A DNA stretch of 33,639 nucleotides from Porogramme epimiltina (taxonomy: Eukaryota; Basidiomycota; Agaricomycetes; Polyporales; Polyporaceae). The notes beneath the pieces are model-generated. The model did no database searches. It was not told where the DNA came from and was given only the letters and a program-made list of their open reading frames with translations. The DNA lies in assembly GCA_900155495.1 (NCBI GenBank), contig FTLJ01000587.1, positions 1-33,639 of the forward strand, given 5' to 3'. A program made the position numbers and the translations under genes. Shown piece by piece: positions 9,073-20,730 of this stretch (the first letter of the stretch is position 1; each line of letters begins with the position of its first letter).

Positions 9073-11562
9073 ATGGCGACGAGCACTGCAACGACGCGCA
9101 CGCTTCCCACTCCTCCTCCTGTCCCATCTTTTCCTCTCAGATCTCCCTCGAAGAAAGATTCTGCGCTGAAGCCTAATCCTCACCCCTACGCGATCAAAAC
9201 GACATCGACCGGCATTCTCACCCGCTCAAATTCATCCGGATTCAATGTTAATGCCACTCATCACTTTTACATCCCGCCCTCTCCTATTCACAGTCGGACC
9301 GACTCCAAAGGACACCGCTCTTCCAAATCACTTACCGCCGTCCCTGAATCGCCTTCACGTGAATCACCGCGCCCTCTACCCATTCCCCCGGAGCTCGACC
9401 ACACGACAGTCAGGCGGAACGGCAGTGGCGGAAGCGGAGGGTATGTGAGTGCAGATGAAGTCTCTCTCTCTTCAAGGCGTCCCAAGCGCGCCGAAACCCT
9501 CCCCACCTTCCCACTTTCGACTCCAACATTATCTGCGCCCCCATCCGTCGATGACCTCCCGGAGAATCCCAAATTATGGACGCCCTCGCAGTTGGCAATT
9601 TACCTTACCACCGCGCTTCGGATGACCTCCAATGGCAAGCCTGGTGAAATAGAGTCCATCGGCCTCCCCCCTTTGGTCGCGAAGGATATTGCTTCGTTCG
9701 TGAAGGGTGCGCGCATAGGAGGGCGCGTGTTTTTGAGGCTCAATGAGGATGATCTCGATCAGTAAGTGCATTCATAACATCCTGCGGGCATTGACTCATA
9801 GTGGGCTAGATTGGGCATGAACAAAAAGTGGCGCGACGCTCTCCTCACCGCAGCGCGAAACCTTCGCCAGAACCTCCTCAAGGGTCGGATCTGGGCTGGC
9901 ACCGACTCTCCTCCCTCCCCTTCCCCGCAGTCGGCCTCGCCCCCTTCCAAGATATTCTCCGATGCTCAGTTCAACTCTTCATCTTCATCCATCGAGTCTT
10001 CCTCCTCACTTTCCGTAGGGGAGGATGCGGATGCTAGCGTGGGCATGAACGGGGCAGCGCTAGGCCGCTCCAAAGCGCGCCGGTATCGTAGCGGCCGAGT
10101 GCGGGGCATGGTTGAGACCTTCGAGCGCAGTGGGAGTTTCAGCTCGGACGGCGGCCTCGACGACACTGAGGGCAATCCTTCAGAAGAGCGCTCAAGATTC
10201 CGTACTTGGTCCCGGCAGGAGGCCCAGTTTACTGGTCAGCGGGTCACCGAGAGTCCGAGTCCAACTAGGCAGCGCCCGCTGCCCATTCCCCCATCACCTA
10301 GTGGCTCCCAGACTGGGTCGATGGTCGACGACGAGCCAACAATGGAAGTCCTCCTTGCACAATTGGGCAAGACGCAGCCTCCGCACCCGATGTCTGGTGC
10401 AGAGGCGTGGGAAGCGATGGACCTCGCCGCTGGTGTGACGGTCAAACGCATTCCCGAGGCACCTATCCTCCCTGACGCCCTCGTCGGACCAAAGACCATC
10501 GCTGGTCTTGGAAGTGGTCGAAGCAGCGGCGGCAGCAGCAAGGGCAAGAGCGACCGGCGCGTCGTCACTGCCATTTTCGCCCCAACCGCGTCTGTACCGC
10601 CCGCCACGACTGCGGACACGCTGAAGGCACTCGAAGCCACGGCCGCGCGCGACGCACTGGCAGAACCGCAATCGTCCCCGGAGTCGCGCCCGCTTCCAAC
10701 GCCACCGTCCCAGCCCCAGTCGCGCTCCCAATCACCCTCCAAGGGTCGGCCGCTCCCGCCCACTCCAGGCGAGCAGGCGCACGCTGCGGCGGAACCAAGT
10801 CCCGACGCAGGCGCGGGCATGGAACCACTACTGGGTGCAATCGCGGACCAGACGCACCTCGAACGCATGCTCGAGGAGGAGATCCTCGCCACGCACGCGC
10901 TCCTTGCCACGTTCCGCGCCCGGTTGGAGGTTGTCGAGGGGAAGGTGGCCGATCTCGAGGCGCTTGAACAGGCGCGCGCAGAGCGCGAGGAAGCCCTCAC
11001 TGCCGCCGCGACCGCACCGGCGCCCCCGCCGAGGATGTCCGTGGAGGTCGGCGTGCAAGCGCACATCGTGGAGTCGACGGTGGCCGCCGAAATGAAGACA
11101 CCGAGCGCCGCTGCTCTGTCTACTGTAGCGCCCGCGGCGCCCGAGTCGGACGTATCGCGTTTCGCCGAGGCCGGACCAGGCAGTCTCGGACTGTCAACGT
11201 CTGAGTCCACCGCGTCTGTGTCTGCGTCTGCCCCTCCGTCTCAGGCCGCGCCGTCGACCGCGCTTGCGTCTACGTCACCGTCAGCACCCGCGCCGTCCAC
11301 CCGTCTCACGCTACAGTCCGTGATTCCGGACGTCATGCGCCGTTTGCAGGCTCACACTCCCGCATCACTGTTCTCCACGTCTAACAGGGCGGCGGAGAAA
11401 GCGGATAGGGAGGCAGATGGGGAAGATGCTAGCGCGCCCGCGGCTGCGTCAGGTCTCTCTTTGCCCTCGTCATACGTCCTCTTTGTGGGTCTCGGCGTCT
11501 GTGCGGTTGTCGCGCAGGTGGTGCTCCGCAAGGTCGTCAGCAAGGGCGGGCTGAGGCCATAG
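9073..11562 (+). CDS. SAM-domain protein with C-terminal membrane anchor
   Basis: Exons 9073-9761 and 9810-11562 give 813 residues. The single intron (GTAAGT...CTAG, 48 nt) splits the SAM domain, and the splice restores the block NEDDLDQLGMNKKWRDALL. Order of parts: residues 1-165 are Ser/Pro-rich with a PLPIPP-type proline motif; about 168-255 form a sterile alpha motif fold (WTPSQLAIYL ... GGRVFLRLNEDDL ... AARNLRQNLLKGRIW); a long Ser/Pro-rich linker with repeated RPLPxPP or PLPPTP motifs follows; about 575-625 is a likely coiled coil (LERMLEEEILATHALL onward); about 784-803 is one hydrophobic helix close to the C-terminus. With no signal peptide seen, this looks like a tail-anchored protein facing the cytosol. 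SAM domains mediate oligomerisation or partner binding, and the proline motifs could bind SH3 domains. Its precise role is unknown to me. Confidence 0.85.
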
Positions 11563-12381
11563 GATGAGGCCGTGGTCTCCTGGCTCTTCGTACTGTGTTG
11601 CTTCTCCTTCATAGCCCGGAAGATCCACACCCGTCCCCACAGGTCGCACACGGATTAGCCGTGTTGCGTCCCTCCCCCTTACATCTACTATTGGTCGCCC
11701 GTCGTTGTGCTGTTGTTGTCGCTGTTGCTGTGTGCTGCGTCGCCTCATGTTCTGCTCTTTGGACTCTCGATCTGTCTTAGTCTCCTCCACTCCCGGCCTC
11801 CACTCGTTGCCTTCCGTCCTCGCGCCACCCCCCTCCCCCCCTCCCGTATGGCAGCACATACTGTTGCGTCGTCGATGGTACACTTATGCTGCACCCACTC
11901 ACCCCTACTAACTTCCCACCCATGCGACGAATAACTCACGACCCCTAATGACCCTCTCATGACCCTCACGTCTTGTTCCATAGTTTATGCCGTTTCATCC
12001 TTCATCTGTGCAGTATCTTTGCGTCATTCTTGGAGTCGTCGACTGGTGCTGTATATTCAACCCCCCCCTCCCCCTGCGCTACCCATCTTACCCTTCCGAT
12101 CTCCATCTCGCACCGCTGATTGTAATCCAATGCATTTACTTTAAAACCTGTCATGGGCATCGAGGATAGTTTGCACAACGAAACGTGAAATTCGCGCCAA
12201 GCAAATTCTAGCGCAATTCGAGCAAAGTATTTGGGAGCGAATGCCGCTAATATATACTCTCATGGCCCAATTATGAAAAGAGATAAATGTCTACCGTGTA
12301 TCCTATATCATGTATCATGCTTGGTACACAAAGCACCTAAACCAAGCTACTTCCCCACTCGGCGACTGAGCATAATCATCT
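11563..12381. other. Shared 3' region of two convergent genes
   Basis: The SAM-domain gene and the phosphate transporter gene end facing each other here. The sequence is pyrimidine-rich on the plus strand up to about 12110, then AT-rich (12110-12350) with several TATAT and TTTAA patches suitable for polyadenylation. No coding potential is convincing. Confidence 0.6.
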
Positions 12382-15300
12382 CTACACCCTGGATGAAAAC
12401 GTGTCAGCGATCAGCTGGAAAGAGTTGAAGACGAAACGCACTTGATGATTAGCATGATGGAGTATCCAACGGTGGCAACAACCGCAGTAGCGATGATACT
12501 TGCGGGGACGCCGTTCTTGAGGAAGTCGATGTTGCTCAGGTAGAGCTGACCCATTTCGTCCTCCTGCGTCGCACTGTTGGAACGGCCACCACCCGCGTGA
12601 GCGCCGTGCCTTAGAGCCCGCCAAAGCGGCGTCAGGGGGTACTCACGCAGTCTGGTTCGGGAAGCCCGAGACGGGCATGCCCATACCGGTAGAACAAATG
12701 AGGCCAGTTATGAAGATGAGGAGGTTGGACTTGTCATCGGGCATGTTCTTCCCAACTTCCTTCGCAATCGGCACGAGGAGAACGCTCGCGATCGTGTGGC
12801 TGATGAACGTGGAAATGACCTAGCGCACCAGGTGAGCGGGCACCAAGGAATCGAGGAAAAGGGCAAAAGGTAAAACGCCACAGGAGGCACTCACCAGGAC
12901 AATACAGGACAGGAGGAGGACCACGGGGTAGAGTTCCATGTCGGAGATGAGACTTCGGATGCCGTCACCGAGGACTTCGAGCAGGCCCGAGTTCGTTACG
13001 CCGTTTCCGAGTGCGATACCGCCCATGGCAATGAAAACTACCGTCCACAGGAACTGCTCAAAGTCGTCCTGCACGCGCCGTCAGCGTTTTGTCGCACACG
13101 AGGAATGGAAGACGCGCGTACCTTCTTCAGTACGCCCGTCGAGAAGAACGCGACGATGGGAATAATCGCGATAATGCCCATGTCGCCAACGACGTTCTCG
13201 ATTGAGTGCGCGACGCACCATAGAGCAATAGTGACCAGGCACACGGCGGTGACCCACCACTGCTTCGCGCTGAAGCGCTCCTTCGGCGCGCGCACGGGCT
13301 TGATGCTGATTTCTCCGTCGCCCGTCGGCGACCGCGCGGGGCGGTAGCTCAAGAGGAGAAGGAGCCAGATGAGCACGATCGAGAGCGCCGAGACGGGGAG
13401 CGAGACCGCGAACCAGGAGCCCCAGTCGAGCGCGGGGTCCATCGCGCCGATTGCGATCAGGTTCTGCGGCGATGAGATGGGCGAGGACTGCCCGCCGATG
13501 TTCGCGGCGAGGGCGATGCCAAGCTGCGCGCCCGTGAGAGCGCACCGGCACGCGATGCGACACGACGCGCGGGATGTGGTTCCGGGGCGATGCGTTGTGT
13601 CGTGGATGTGGGACCGGGGCCGAGGGCCGGGCGGGGTGCATGGGAGTGCCGGCGGGGGCAAAGGCAGAAGGAGCACGGGCAAGTCGGTGGCGGCCGGCGG
13701 GCGGGTCGAGTCCAGGGCGGTCAGGTCAGGGGAAGGTCAGCCCTCGGAAACCCGGTCATCAGGGGAAAAACGCTTACGATCAGGCACGGGGCGAAGGACG
13801 ACTTCGGCGGAAGCGTGCGGAGGATGGGCTGTATTCACGGGGTTACGTGAACCAATGGAAACGCTCGTTAGCGAGTGCCTTTCCGTTCTGATCACAGCGG
13901 GTACGCACTTGGATGAGCGTAAAGCAGAGGGTGGGCGCAGCGACGTTGCTGATCCACATGCTGGCAAAACATGCAACACCCATGAACGCCAACAGAACGG
14001 TGCTCGGCCGTTCGCCCGCCAGACTGAGCACCCTCGTGATCAGAACACGGTCGATGGCCGTCTTGCTCAAAGCGGACGCGATCGTGAAGCCGCCGATGAG
14101 CAGCATGATCGTTGGCGAGAACATGACAGAGAAGACGTGCCTGTAGAACGACGGCGAGGTCAATACAAACGTTACCACGAGGTTCAGACAGTACGTACTT
14201 GGTCGCCGCGGGAGGCTCAAGGGCCTCTCCGTCCGCCGAGCGTATCACGCGTAGCACCACCAAGAGAAGCGGGATGAATGTTGACGTCACGAACAGCGGG
14301 ATGGCCTCCGTCGCCCAAAGGATCGTCGCAAACACCAAGATGGCAAAGCACTTGTTCGCTTCCACGCCGTCCACCACCTGAACGTTTAGCAGCGCCGCGA
14401 ACACGACCACCGCGAGTAGCAGGTACATCTTCTTCGTCGTGATCTTGATCCGGCCTGCAGGTGTCTGGACGTTCAGCAGGCCCTTCTCCGGCTCGACAAC
14501 GAGGCTGCCGCCGAAGTGGGGCCCGTTCGAGTCCTCGCCGCGCCTTGCCTGGTTGATCATCTGTCGCCACACGGTGTCGCGCTCCCACGCGATGTGCTCG
14601 CGCTGGTTCTGCCTGAGCTGTTTGAGGGCCTCCACGTTGTCTCCATACGCCACACAGCGGCCATAGAGGTCGACGAGCATAGTGATCCTGGTTTTCATCT
14701 TGTCCTTGGATACTTGCTGGAATGGTACTGCCTGCTCGACGACATCGTGCAAGTAGCGGTCTTGGAGGTTGCTGTCTGTGACCTTGTCATACCTGCAAAA
14801 CTCGTCAGACGGGCGTGGTGTAGTATTCAAAATCGCCACGTACTTCTTCAAAATCTTGCGGAAACCCGAGTAATTCAGCTCGACGTAGGACCGGAGGGAT
14901 GTCGCGAGGACATAGAGGTTCGTGATCTTGCGCTTGTACAACAATTGCGTATCCCGTGCATAGTTGTTGCGTGCCGTCCAGACTGTCTCGGGTTGGTTGC
15001 TCGACGTCGAAATGATGCTGTCCTTAAGCTTGCTTGCAATCGCGCGCGCCCGGACTAACGGCGATTTACTGGCCCCCCGTCCCACACCTGTGTGTTCGCC
15101 CTGCGCGGTATTCGGGTCGAGGGTGGCATAGCTCGCCTCGACGTCGTCCTGGTCGTCAGACGAGACACTGGGTCGGCGGTTAATACTGTCGTATCTCCGC
15201 CGACTGCCTGACGCAATCGTGTCAGTCGTGCACATCTAAACCAAGAGGGGCAAGTACGGAACTCGTGGCCTCTGCGCACGCTCTGCCTAGACAGGAAAGG

Positions 15301-16123
15301 CGGCGCAGAGACCGCAGTGCACCTCCGCGTGAGCCCGAGAGCACGTTAAAGCACTCTGGTGCGGATCGAGAGCGGTGGAGCTTAGCGTATTGTCATCCGA
15401 TGAACGACCGACGCTAAGTCGTTCTCGAAGACTTCTCCCAAGAGCCGTATACGGGTATACAGGCAGATGGGCAAAGAGCCCTGAGCCACAACACATCCAA
15501 TCGAGCATATACGGTAGACATTACTCACCAGATGGTACAGAGGGTCCCGAACCACTCAAAGAGAGCGAATGCTGACGCCTCCGCCGGCCGGGAGACCGAG
15601 TTCGGTCCCTGCTCTCGATAGGGCTGGTGACGTCGAAGTCATCGTCGTCCTCGTCGTCCTCGTCTTCGTCCGCGTCCATATACCGATGCCCCGCATACGG
15701 ACCACTCTCCTCCTGCCTCTCCACCTCCTCTTGTAGGGCGGTGACCTCGTCCGAAAGCCGTTGCTCCTCTGTCACGTAAAACAGACAGATCTTCTCGAGC
15801 TCGCGGTCGAGGAGGGGAATGAATAGCCTGTCTGGAGAGCTGGGGTGGCTGGAGCCGATGAGGGAGGTGCTTTCGTTGGCTTCGAGGTCATGGTAGGACT
15901 CGCGGAGGCCAGCCTGTTGCTTTTCGAGCTGGTATATCTGCTTCTTTAGTGCCTCGTACCTGTTCTCCGTCTCAACATCAGTGTAGCAGAGAAGTAGAGG
16001 ATTTACGCACGCAATATACTCCTCCCACCACTCTGCGACTGCGTTGAACTTCAATGACGAGCTGCCGGCGCGTGAGCACGTGCGGAGATACGAATGCTAG
16101 GTCCGCGCGAACCTGAACTTCAT
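12382..16123 (-). CDS. SPX-domain low-affinity phosphate transporter (PHO87/PHO90/PHO91 family)
   Basis: A membrane carrier for inorganic phosphate with a cytosolic SPX domain that senses inositol pyrophosphates. Proposed exons, minus strand: 16123-16113, 16061-16011, 15959-15529, 15207-14844, 14792-14199, 14140-13909, 13828-13778, 13523-13122, 13068-12895, 12819-12647, 12573-12442, 12388-12382; 873 residues, all in frame. The SPX domain spans about residues 1-330: it opens MKFSSSLKFNAVAEWWEEYI, then YEALKKQIYQLEKQQ, an acidic Asp/Glu-rich insert, and GFRKILKKYDKVTDSNLQDR, which carries the conserved Lys cluster. From about 409 onward lie roughly ten hydrophobic helices of the DASS/Na-sulfate symporter fold, with the signatures NIGGQSSPISSPQNLIAIGA and TGMGMPVSGFPNQTA. 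Pho90-like (plasma membrane) and Pho91-like (vacuole) cannot be separated by eye. Introns 3 (321 nt) and 7 (254 nt) are long for this genome. The extreme C-terminus has an alternative described in the findings. Confidence 0.93.
16076..16083. promoter_or_regulatory. GCACGTGC palindromic E-box in intron 1 of the phosphate transporter
   Basis: A CACGTG core flanked symmetrically by G and C sits in the first intron (16112-16062), about 40 nt downstream of the start codon. In yeasts the phosphate regulator Pho4 binds CACGTG. Assigning this copy to a Pho4-like factor is inference. Confidence 0.35.
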
Positions 16124-16759
16124 AGTGAACCGAGCGAGGTCGACGGTGTGCTGAGACGGCGCAAGGGGCTGTAGCGGGATATGTTCTTGAGCGACTCGCG
16201 ACGAGCCCTGTCAAAGAGAGCATTCATTAAGCAGGGCCATGAGGAGGGGGCGCTGTATACTCACAGGTCGCAGTGCGGCAGTAGTGCTGCGTCCGGGAAT
16301 GCTGGAGGCGACCAGGGGTAGGAGGAAGAGGTTGAGGGGTTACGGGTCACAGATCCGAACAGCTTCACACACACCGGGTACTGGTGAGCGAAAGTGTATG
16401 TTCGTGGCTGAAGAGGAGGTCGAGTCTCGACAAACGCGGCGGTCGCGACAGGCTGTAGCTGCGACGCGTCCCAAATCGGGTTAAGGTTTGCGGTCCGTTG
16501 CCCCGGAAGAAGTCCCTTTAGATTTTAAAGTTGTAAAGCTTACCTCAATAAACAACCACGATGACGTTGAAGGGGGCTGCTTCCGAGGCGTGATTTGTTT
16601 TCTTACAAAGGGCTCGCCTTTTACACGTTTCTTCCGATTCAATATGGAGGACCTCCATCTTCAGACGACCTCCACAACGTTCACCAACGCCACCGGTACC
16701 TTTGACCAGGACTCTCAAATATCTCAGCGGTCATCATCAACAACGGTGCAAGCGTTGAC
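16124..16759. promoter_or_regulatory. Divergent promoter region
   Basis: These 636 bases separate the start codons of the phosphate transporter (leftward) and the ankyrin-MYND gene (rightward), so they should hold both promoters. No clear TATA box is visible on either side. A plus-strand open frame at 16488-16772 gives a peptide with no family features and is probably chance. Confidence 0.6.
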
Positions 16760-17879
16760 ATGGCCGACATAGGCACTCAGCTGGAACGTTTGATCTCGTC
16801 CATGGCGGTGCCACCCGACTCAGGCCGTGGAAGGTGTGCACCATTTCACTATGAGGTGGATTCGTTTCTCATACATGCATGGCGGCGTTTTGTTTGTAGG
16901 CCTTTGGAGGAACTGCTGAGAACGTCAGTTTTGAACTCTCCCCACCGACTACTCCGATGCATTCAAAGTACTGACGGACTAACTTAGGGACGAGATGCTC
17001 TCTAGTCAAGAGTCCCAGAGGCTCCGCACCTACTTCACCAGCAATTGCATGGAGCCGTCTCGCGACCTCGATGCATATGGTCGAGCGGTTGCCCTAGGTG
17101 ACATAGACTTCATCGTGGTCGACTACCAAACCCGTTTGGCTAGATATCTTGAACGCGACACTGGGGAGATCGCAGCTCGCGCGGCGGCAGCGGACGACAT
17201 TTTCCGCAAACACTGGGGTCCTACTCGCGTTCCAATCTTCAACCTCATCCTCCTCTCAACGATGCTCAGACCCTCTGCACGGGAGCAGCATCTCGCCATC
17301 GCGCGCTGGCTCATCTCCGAGGCCAATGTTCCCGTCGGAGGCACGGACCTCTCGGGCTCAACCGCGCTACATCATGCAATCTCGACCAAGCCCTCTTTCG
17401 ACGCCGAGTACGCGCAGATCCTCTTCGACGCCGGCGGGGACGTCAACCGCCGAAACCGCTATGGCGGCACGCCTGCCCACGAGATTACGATGATCTGGGA
17501 CGTGGGCAACCGCGCCGTCGTGCGCAAAGCGTGCGACGCGCTCCAGTGGTTCCTCAAGCACGGCGGCAACCTCGACATCAAGGACATGGACAAGGCGACT
17601 GCACGTGGGAACGTCGACATTTCTCGCATGAGGGGGAACCCGACGATGGCGAGCGCCAGGAGGGAACTTTGGAAGATCGCCGACGAAGAGGACAAGCGAC
17701 GCGCTGAGCTTGAGGGGAGAGTCTGCACCTGTTGTGGCCGTAAGGCACGCGACGGCGTCGCTCTCAAAGTCTGTTCCGGCTGTAAGTCGGTTAGATACTG
17801 CTCTCCAGGGTTGTCGTGCCAAAAGCTGGATTGGCCTCGCCACAAGCCGGCATGTAGGCGGGTTGCAGCCGGCCCCTGA
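16760..17879 (+). CDS. Ankyrin-repeat protein with C-terminal MYND zinc finger
   Basis: Exons 16760-16833, 16900-16923 and 16988-17879 give 329 residues. The 24-nt second exon is inferred because both neighbouring introns have good GT/AG signals, the last with a CTAAC branch site, and the three pieces join in frame through RGRPLEELLRTDEMLSSQES. A shorter protein starting at the ATG at 16995 is the alternative. Residues about 153-205 resemble one or two ankyrin repeats (GSTALHHAI, GGDVNRRNRYGGTPAHE). Residues 279-322 form a MYND finger: CTCC, then CSGC, YC, SC and a final HKPAC supply the zinc ligands. MYND fingers bind proline-rich peptides in partner proteins and do not usually contact DNA. 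Many mushroom genomes carry expanded sets of such proteins, mostly uncharacterised. The gene diverges from the phosphate transporter. Confidence 0.88.
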
Positions 17880-19104
17880 GACCTCTCAGGGATAAACTGT
17901 GATTATACGTGCGCCATTCCACTGTTTCCCTGTGTGTTGCTCTAGCTCAGTGTTGTGGCCTTTCTAGGTCGCACGTGTATGGTTGAGCTCAGAACAGGCA
18001 CAAGCTACAGGATGTCGTGAACCTACACCTTGCCACGGAAACCACTCCGGGACGAATGTTAGGTTAGCGGACGGGTGTATCCCGCAGCATCGACTTATGG
18101 AGACTAGCTCTGTTTGTCTTTGTCGTAGCGGCTGGCTTATATAGGTCCTTGTAGTGGCACCATACCATGACATGAGTATTGAAATGGCTGTCGCGATAAC
18201 ATAGCTAGTGCCGAGATACCTTGTGACGTGTACTTTCGGAGGAGGCCAGCTTCGCCAGCGAGTTCTGCTCGGAAATCTCAGATAAAAATTTCAAACTCCG
18301 ACGGTGTGCTGAGTTGTCTGAGTCTCCCTGCTCGGAGCCACCCTCACTGGGCCATTTCTCCGTCACACGCCTTCCGCCGCCGTCCCAGCTTAAAATGTAT
18401 GAGAGCACCCCGATTCAAATCGCCATACGAGACTCCCATTGGTGAGGCTCTATACAAAAACCTGGCATGAATACCAGCTCCTTTGTACTGACCATACTAC
18501 AACCACATGACTAGCTAATGATATTGCTAGGTTGTCCTTAGCTTCATACTCACAACAGATGACGTCCGCGTTGACTACGGAAACCTACAAGTGGTCGAAT
18601 CCCCAGCATAAGCCACTCCTTCGGACCAAAGTATCATTTTGAATATCGCACTGTACGAAGAGGCCGAGAGCCAAGGTTTCGGAGCTCTCATGTTTGCAAA
18701 TCAGCCGAGATGCCTCAAATTTGAATGCGCTTGCTTCTTATTGCGTGTGCGGCGGCTCGTCATTCATGGCAGTAAGCCTCTTCTTCTCTCTTTCAGATGT
18801 ATAATTGACTATCTTGATGCGGACTCGCGTTCACAGCTGAGATCATAAGCGCGCCCGCCGATTGATTCCTAAGGGGCTCAGCCGCGACAGTTCCTGGCGG
18901 GGAAGGTATAATTTGGGAGTACTGCCTTGAGAAGCCTTGTCCGTATCTGTACGGAATCAGATTACATGGTTCATGGTTTTGGCTCTCACCACGGCCCCCG
19001 ACGGATCTTTCAAGCAGTCCGAGCATCGCCGTGGGCCGCTATATCTACCCTCGCAGCTGCAGGGCCGCGACTCTCTCTTATCTCTCAAGACGGCGCACCG
19101 TACC
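17880..19104. other. Gene-free 1.2 kb between the MYND and MDR genes
   Basis: I see nothing coding here. The open frames are short and compositionally random. The last few hundred bases should include the promoter of the MDR oxidoreductase, but I cannot point to a TATA box or CCAAT box with confidence. Confidence 0.5.
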
Positions 19105-20730
19105 ATGTCCGAGGTCAAGAACAGCAAGCTCTTATTCAAAGAATGGCCGGGGACCGGTGCGCACTCAGTCTTCCGCTCGACCTCTCTTCTCCCTTGTTCA
19201 TGGCATAGTCATCAGGTTATCCCATTGCGGGGCGGACTATAGTTTATGAAGACTCAGAAACCATCAACCTCGACACTGTACCGCTCGATGGAGGGTTCCT
19301 GATCAAGACGCTGGTCCTCTCTATCGATCCCTACCTTAGAAGGCGCATGGTCCCGAATGTCTCGGACTTCGTTATCGTGAGTGTATTGGTTCAAGAGGTG
19401 CACTTGCGGAGAGGTCTTGAAGACGTACTCACACCGCCGTCTGGCAGACTTCGTTAGAGCTCGGAGGACCGTAAGTCCTCCTAAAGGGGTCTATTTTCTC
19501 AATCCTGATTGTGCTGTAGAGTCGTCAACTTCGGCGTCGGTGTCGTTCTACGCTCCGAACACCCAACGATCAAGGTGGGGGATCATGTCACGGGCTTTCT
19601 TCGTGAGTCACTTTGCAGTCCCGAGGCAACCCTCGTTCGTTAGACACCCTCCTATGCAGCTTTCCATGAGTATTTCGTCACGTCGGACACTACGTTCCTT
19701 GGGGTGGTCGAAAACAAAGCAGGGCTTCCATGGTCTGCTTACGTCGGGGTGTGTGGTCTACCAGGTCAGCATCGGTTGTACTGTACCTCCGCATCTCCTA
19801 CCTCACACACCACTCCTACTTCATTCATTACAGGCCAGACTGCCTTCTACGGATGGAGTGAATACGCCCGTCCACAGAAAGTGGGTAGCATAATCTATTC
19901 TTGACGACTTTCATTGACGCCCGATATGTAGGGAGACGTTGTTTTCATCTCGGCGGCGTCAGGTAAGATCGCTCGACGACGTCACACGTGTTCATTCCTG
20001 ATTGGGGTGTCAAATCTCTCACATTGAAGGCGCAGTTGGAGCGTGAGTACTCTAGGAATTGTATGGTCACGGCCGCCGATTAACATTGCATCCGTAGAGT
20101 AGTGGTCCAGCTTGCGAAAGCAGCCGGACTGAAGGTTATCGCAAGCGCAGGGTCTGACGAGAAGGTCGCGTATGCGTCCAGTCTTGGTGCCGATGTGGCT
20201 TTCAACTACAAGACGACCAGCACACGCAAGGTGCTTGAGAACGAAGGTCCTGTTAACATGTGTGTCCCTCGGATTTTCCCTTGACGTAGCTGGTGCCCAT
20301 GTTGACACATTACCAGATACTGGGACAACGTTGGCGGAGAGACCCTCGAAGCCGCACTTGAGTACTCTGCCTCCCAGGCACGGTTCATCGTGAGTCTCTA
20401 GCGTCTCTCTGCGCCTTCCTTTGATCCCATATCTTCACTTGTTAGATCTGTGGGAGCATCTCGAACTACAATACCAGTGAACCGTACAACGTGAAGAACC
20501 TGCAGCTCCTTGTTTGGCGCGAGGTGCACATGTACGGCTTTCTCATGACGCGCCTTGACTCGAAGTACGGAGAGGAATTCTTCAGCAAGTTCCCGGGACG
20601 CGTTGCGCGCGGGGAGATCAAGTACAAAGAACACGTCGCTCACGGGCTGGAGAACGCGGCGCAGGCGATCGTCGACGTGCTGAAAGGTGGGAACTTCGGG
20701 AAGAGCGTTGTGATTGTGGCAGACGAGTAG
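19105..20730 (+). CDS. NADPH-dependent MDR oxidoreductase (alkenal / prostaglandin reductase type)
   Basis: A soluble reductase of the zinc-free medium-chain dehydrogenase group that uses NADPH to reduce the double bond of reactive alkenals and enones. Exons: 19105-19156, 19216-19376, 19448-19470, 19520-19602, 19660-19764, 19834-19880, 19932-19962, 20030-20042, 20098-20259, 20317-20389, 20446-20730; 344 residues, the usual family length. Visible motifs: VLSIDPYLRRRM (family N-terminal block), NFGVGVVLRSEHP, GDHVTGF, GQTAFYGWSEY, the dinucleotide-binding AASGAVG at about 165-171, KVIASAGSDEKV, DVAFNYK, IYWDNVGGETLEAAL and the C-terminal GNFGKSVV. The catalytic zinc Cys/His set of alcohol dehydrogenases is absent, as expected. 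Eleven exons, four of them shorter than 50 nt (23, 47, 31 and 13 nt), make automated annotation error-prone. A GST follows on the same strand, consistent with but not proof of a shared detoxification role. Confidence 0.93.

Noticed and set aside
10236..11210. Minus-strand open frame of 324 residues
   Set aside because: It is antisense to the Ser/Pro-rich exon of the SAM-domain gene, whose sense frame contains the SAM, coiled-coil and anchor features.
13369..14277. Plus-strand open frame of 302 residues
   Set aside because: It is antisense to several exons and introns of the phosphate transporter, and its translation is charged and featureless.
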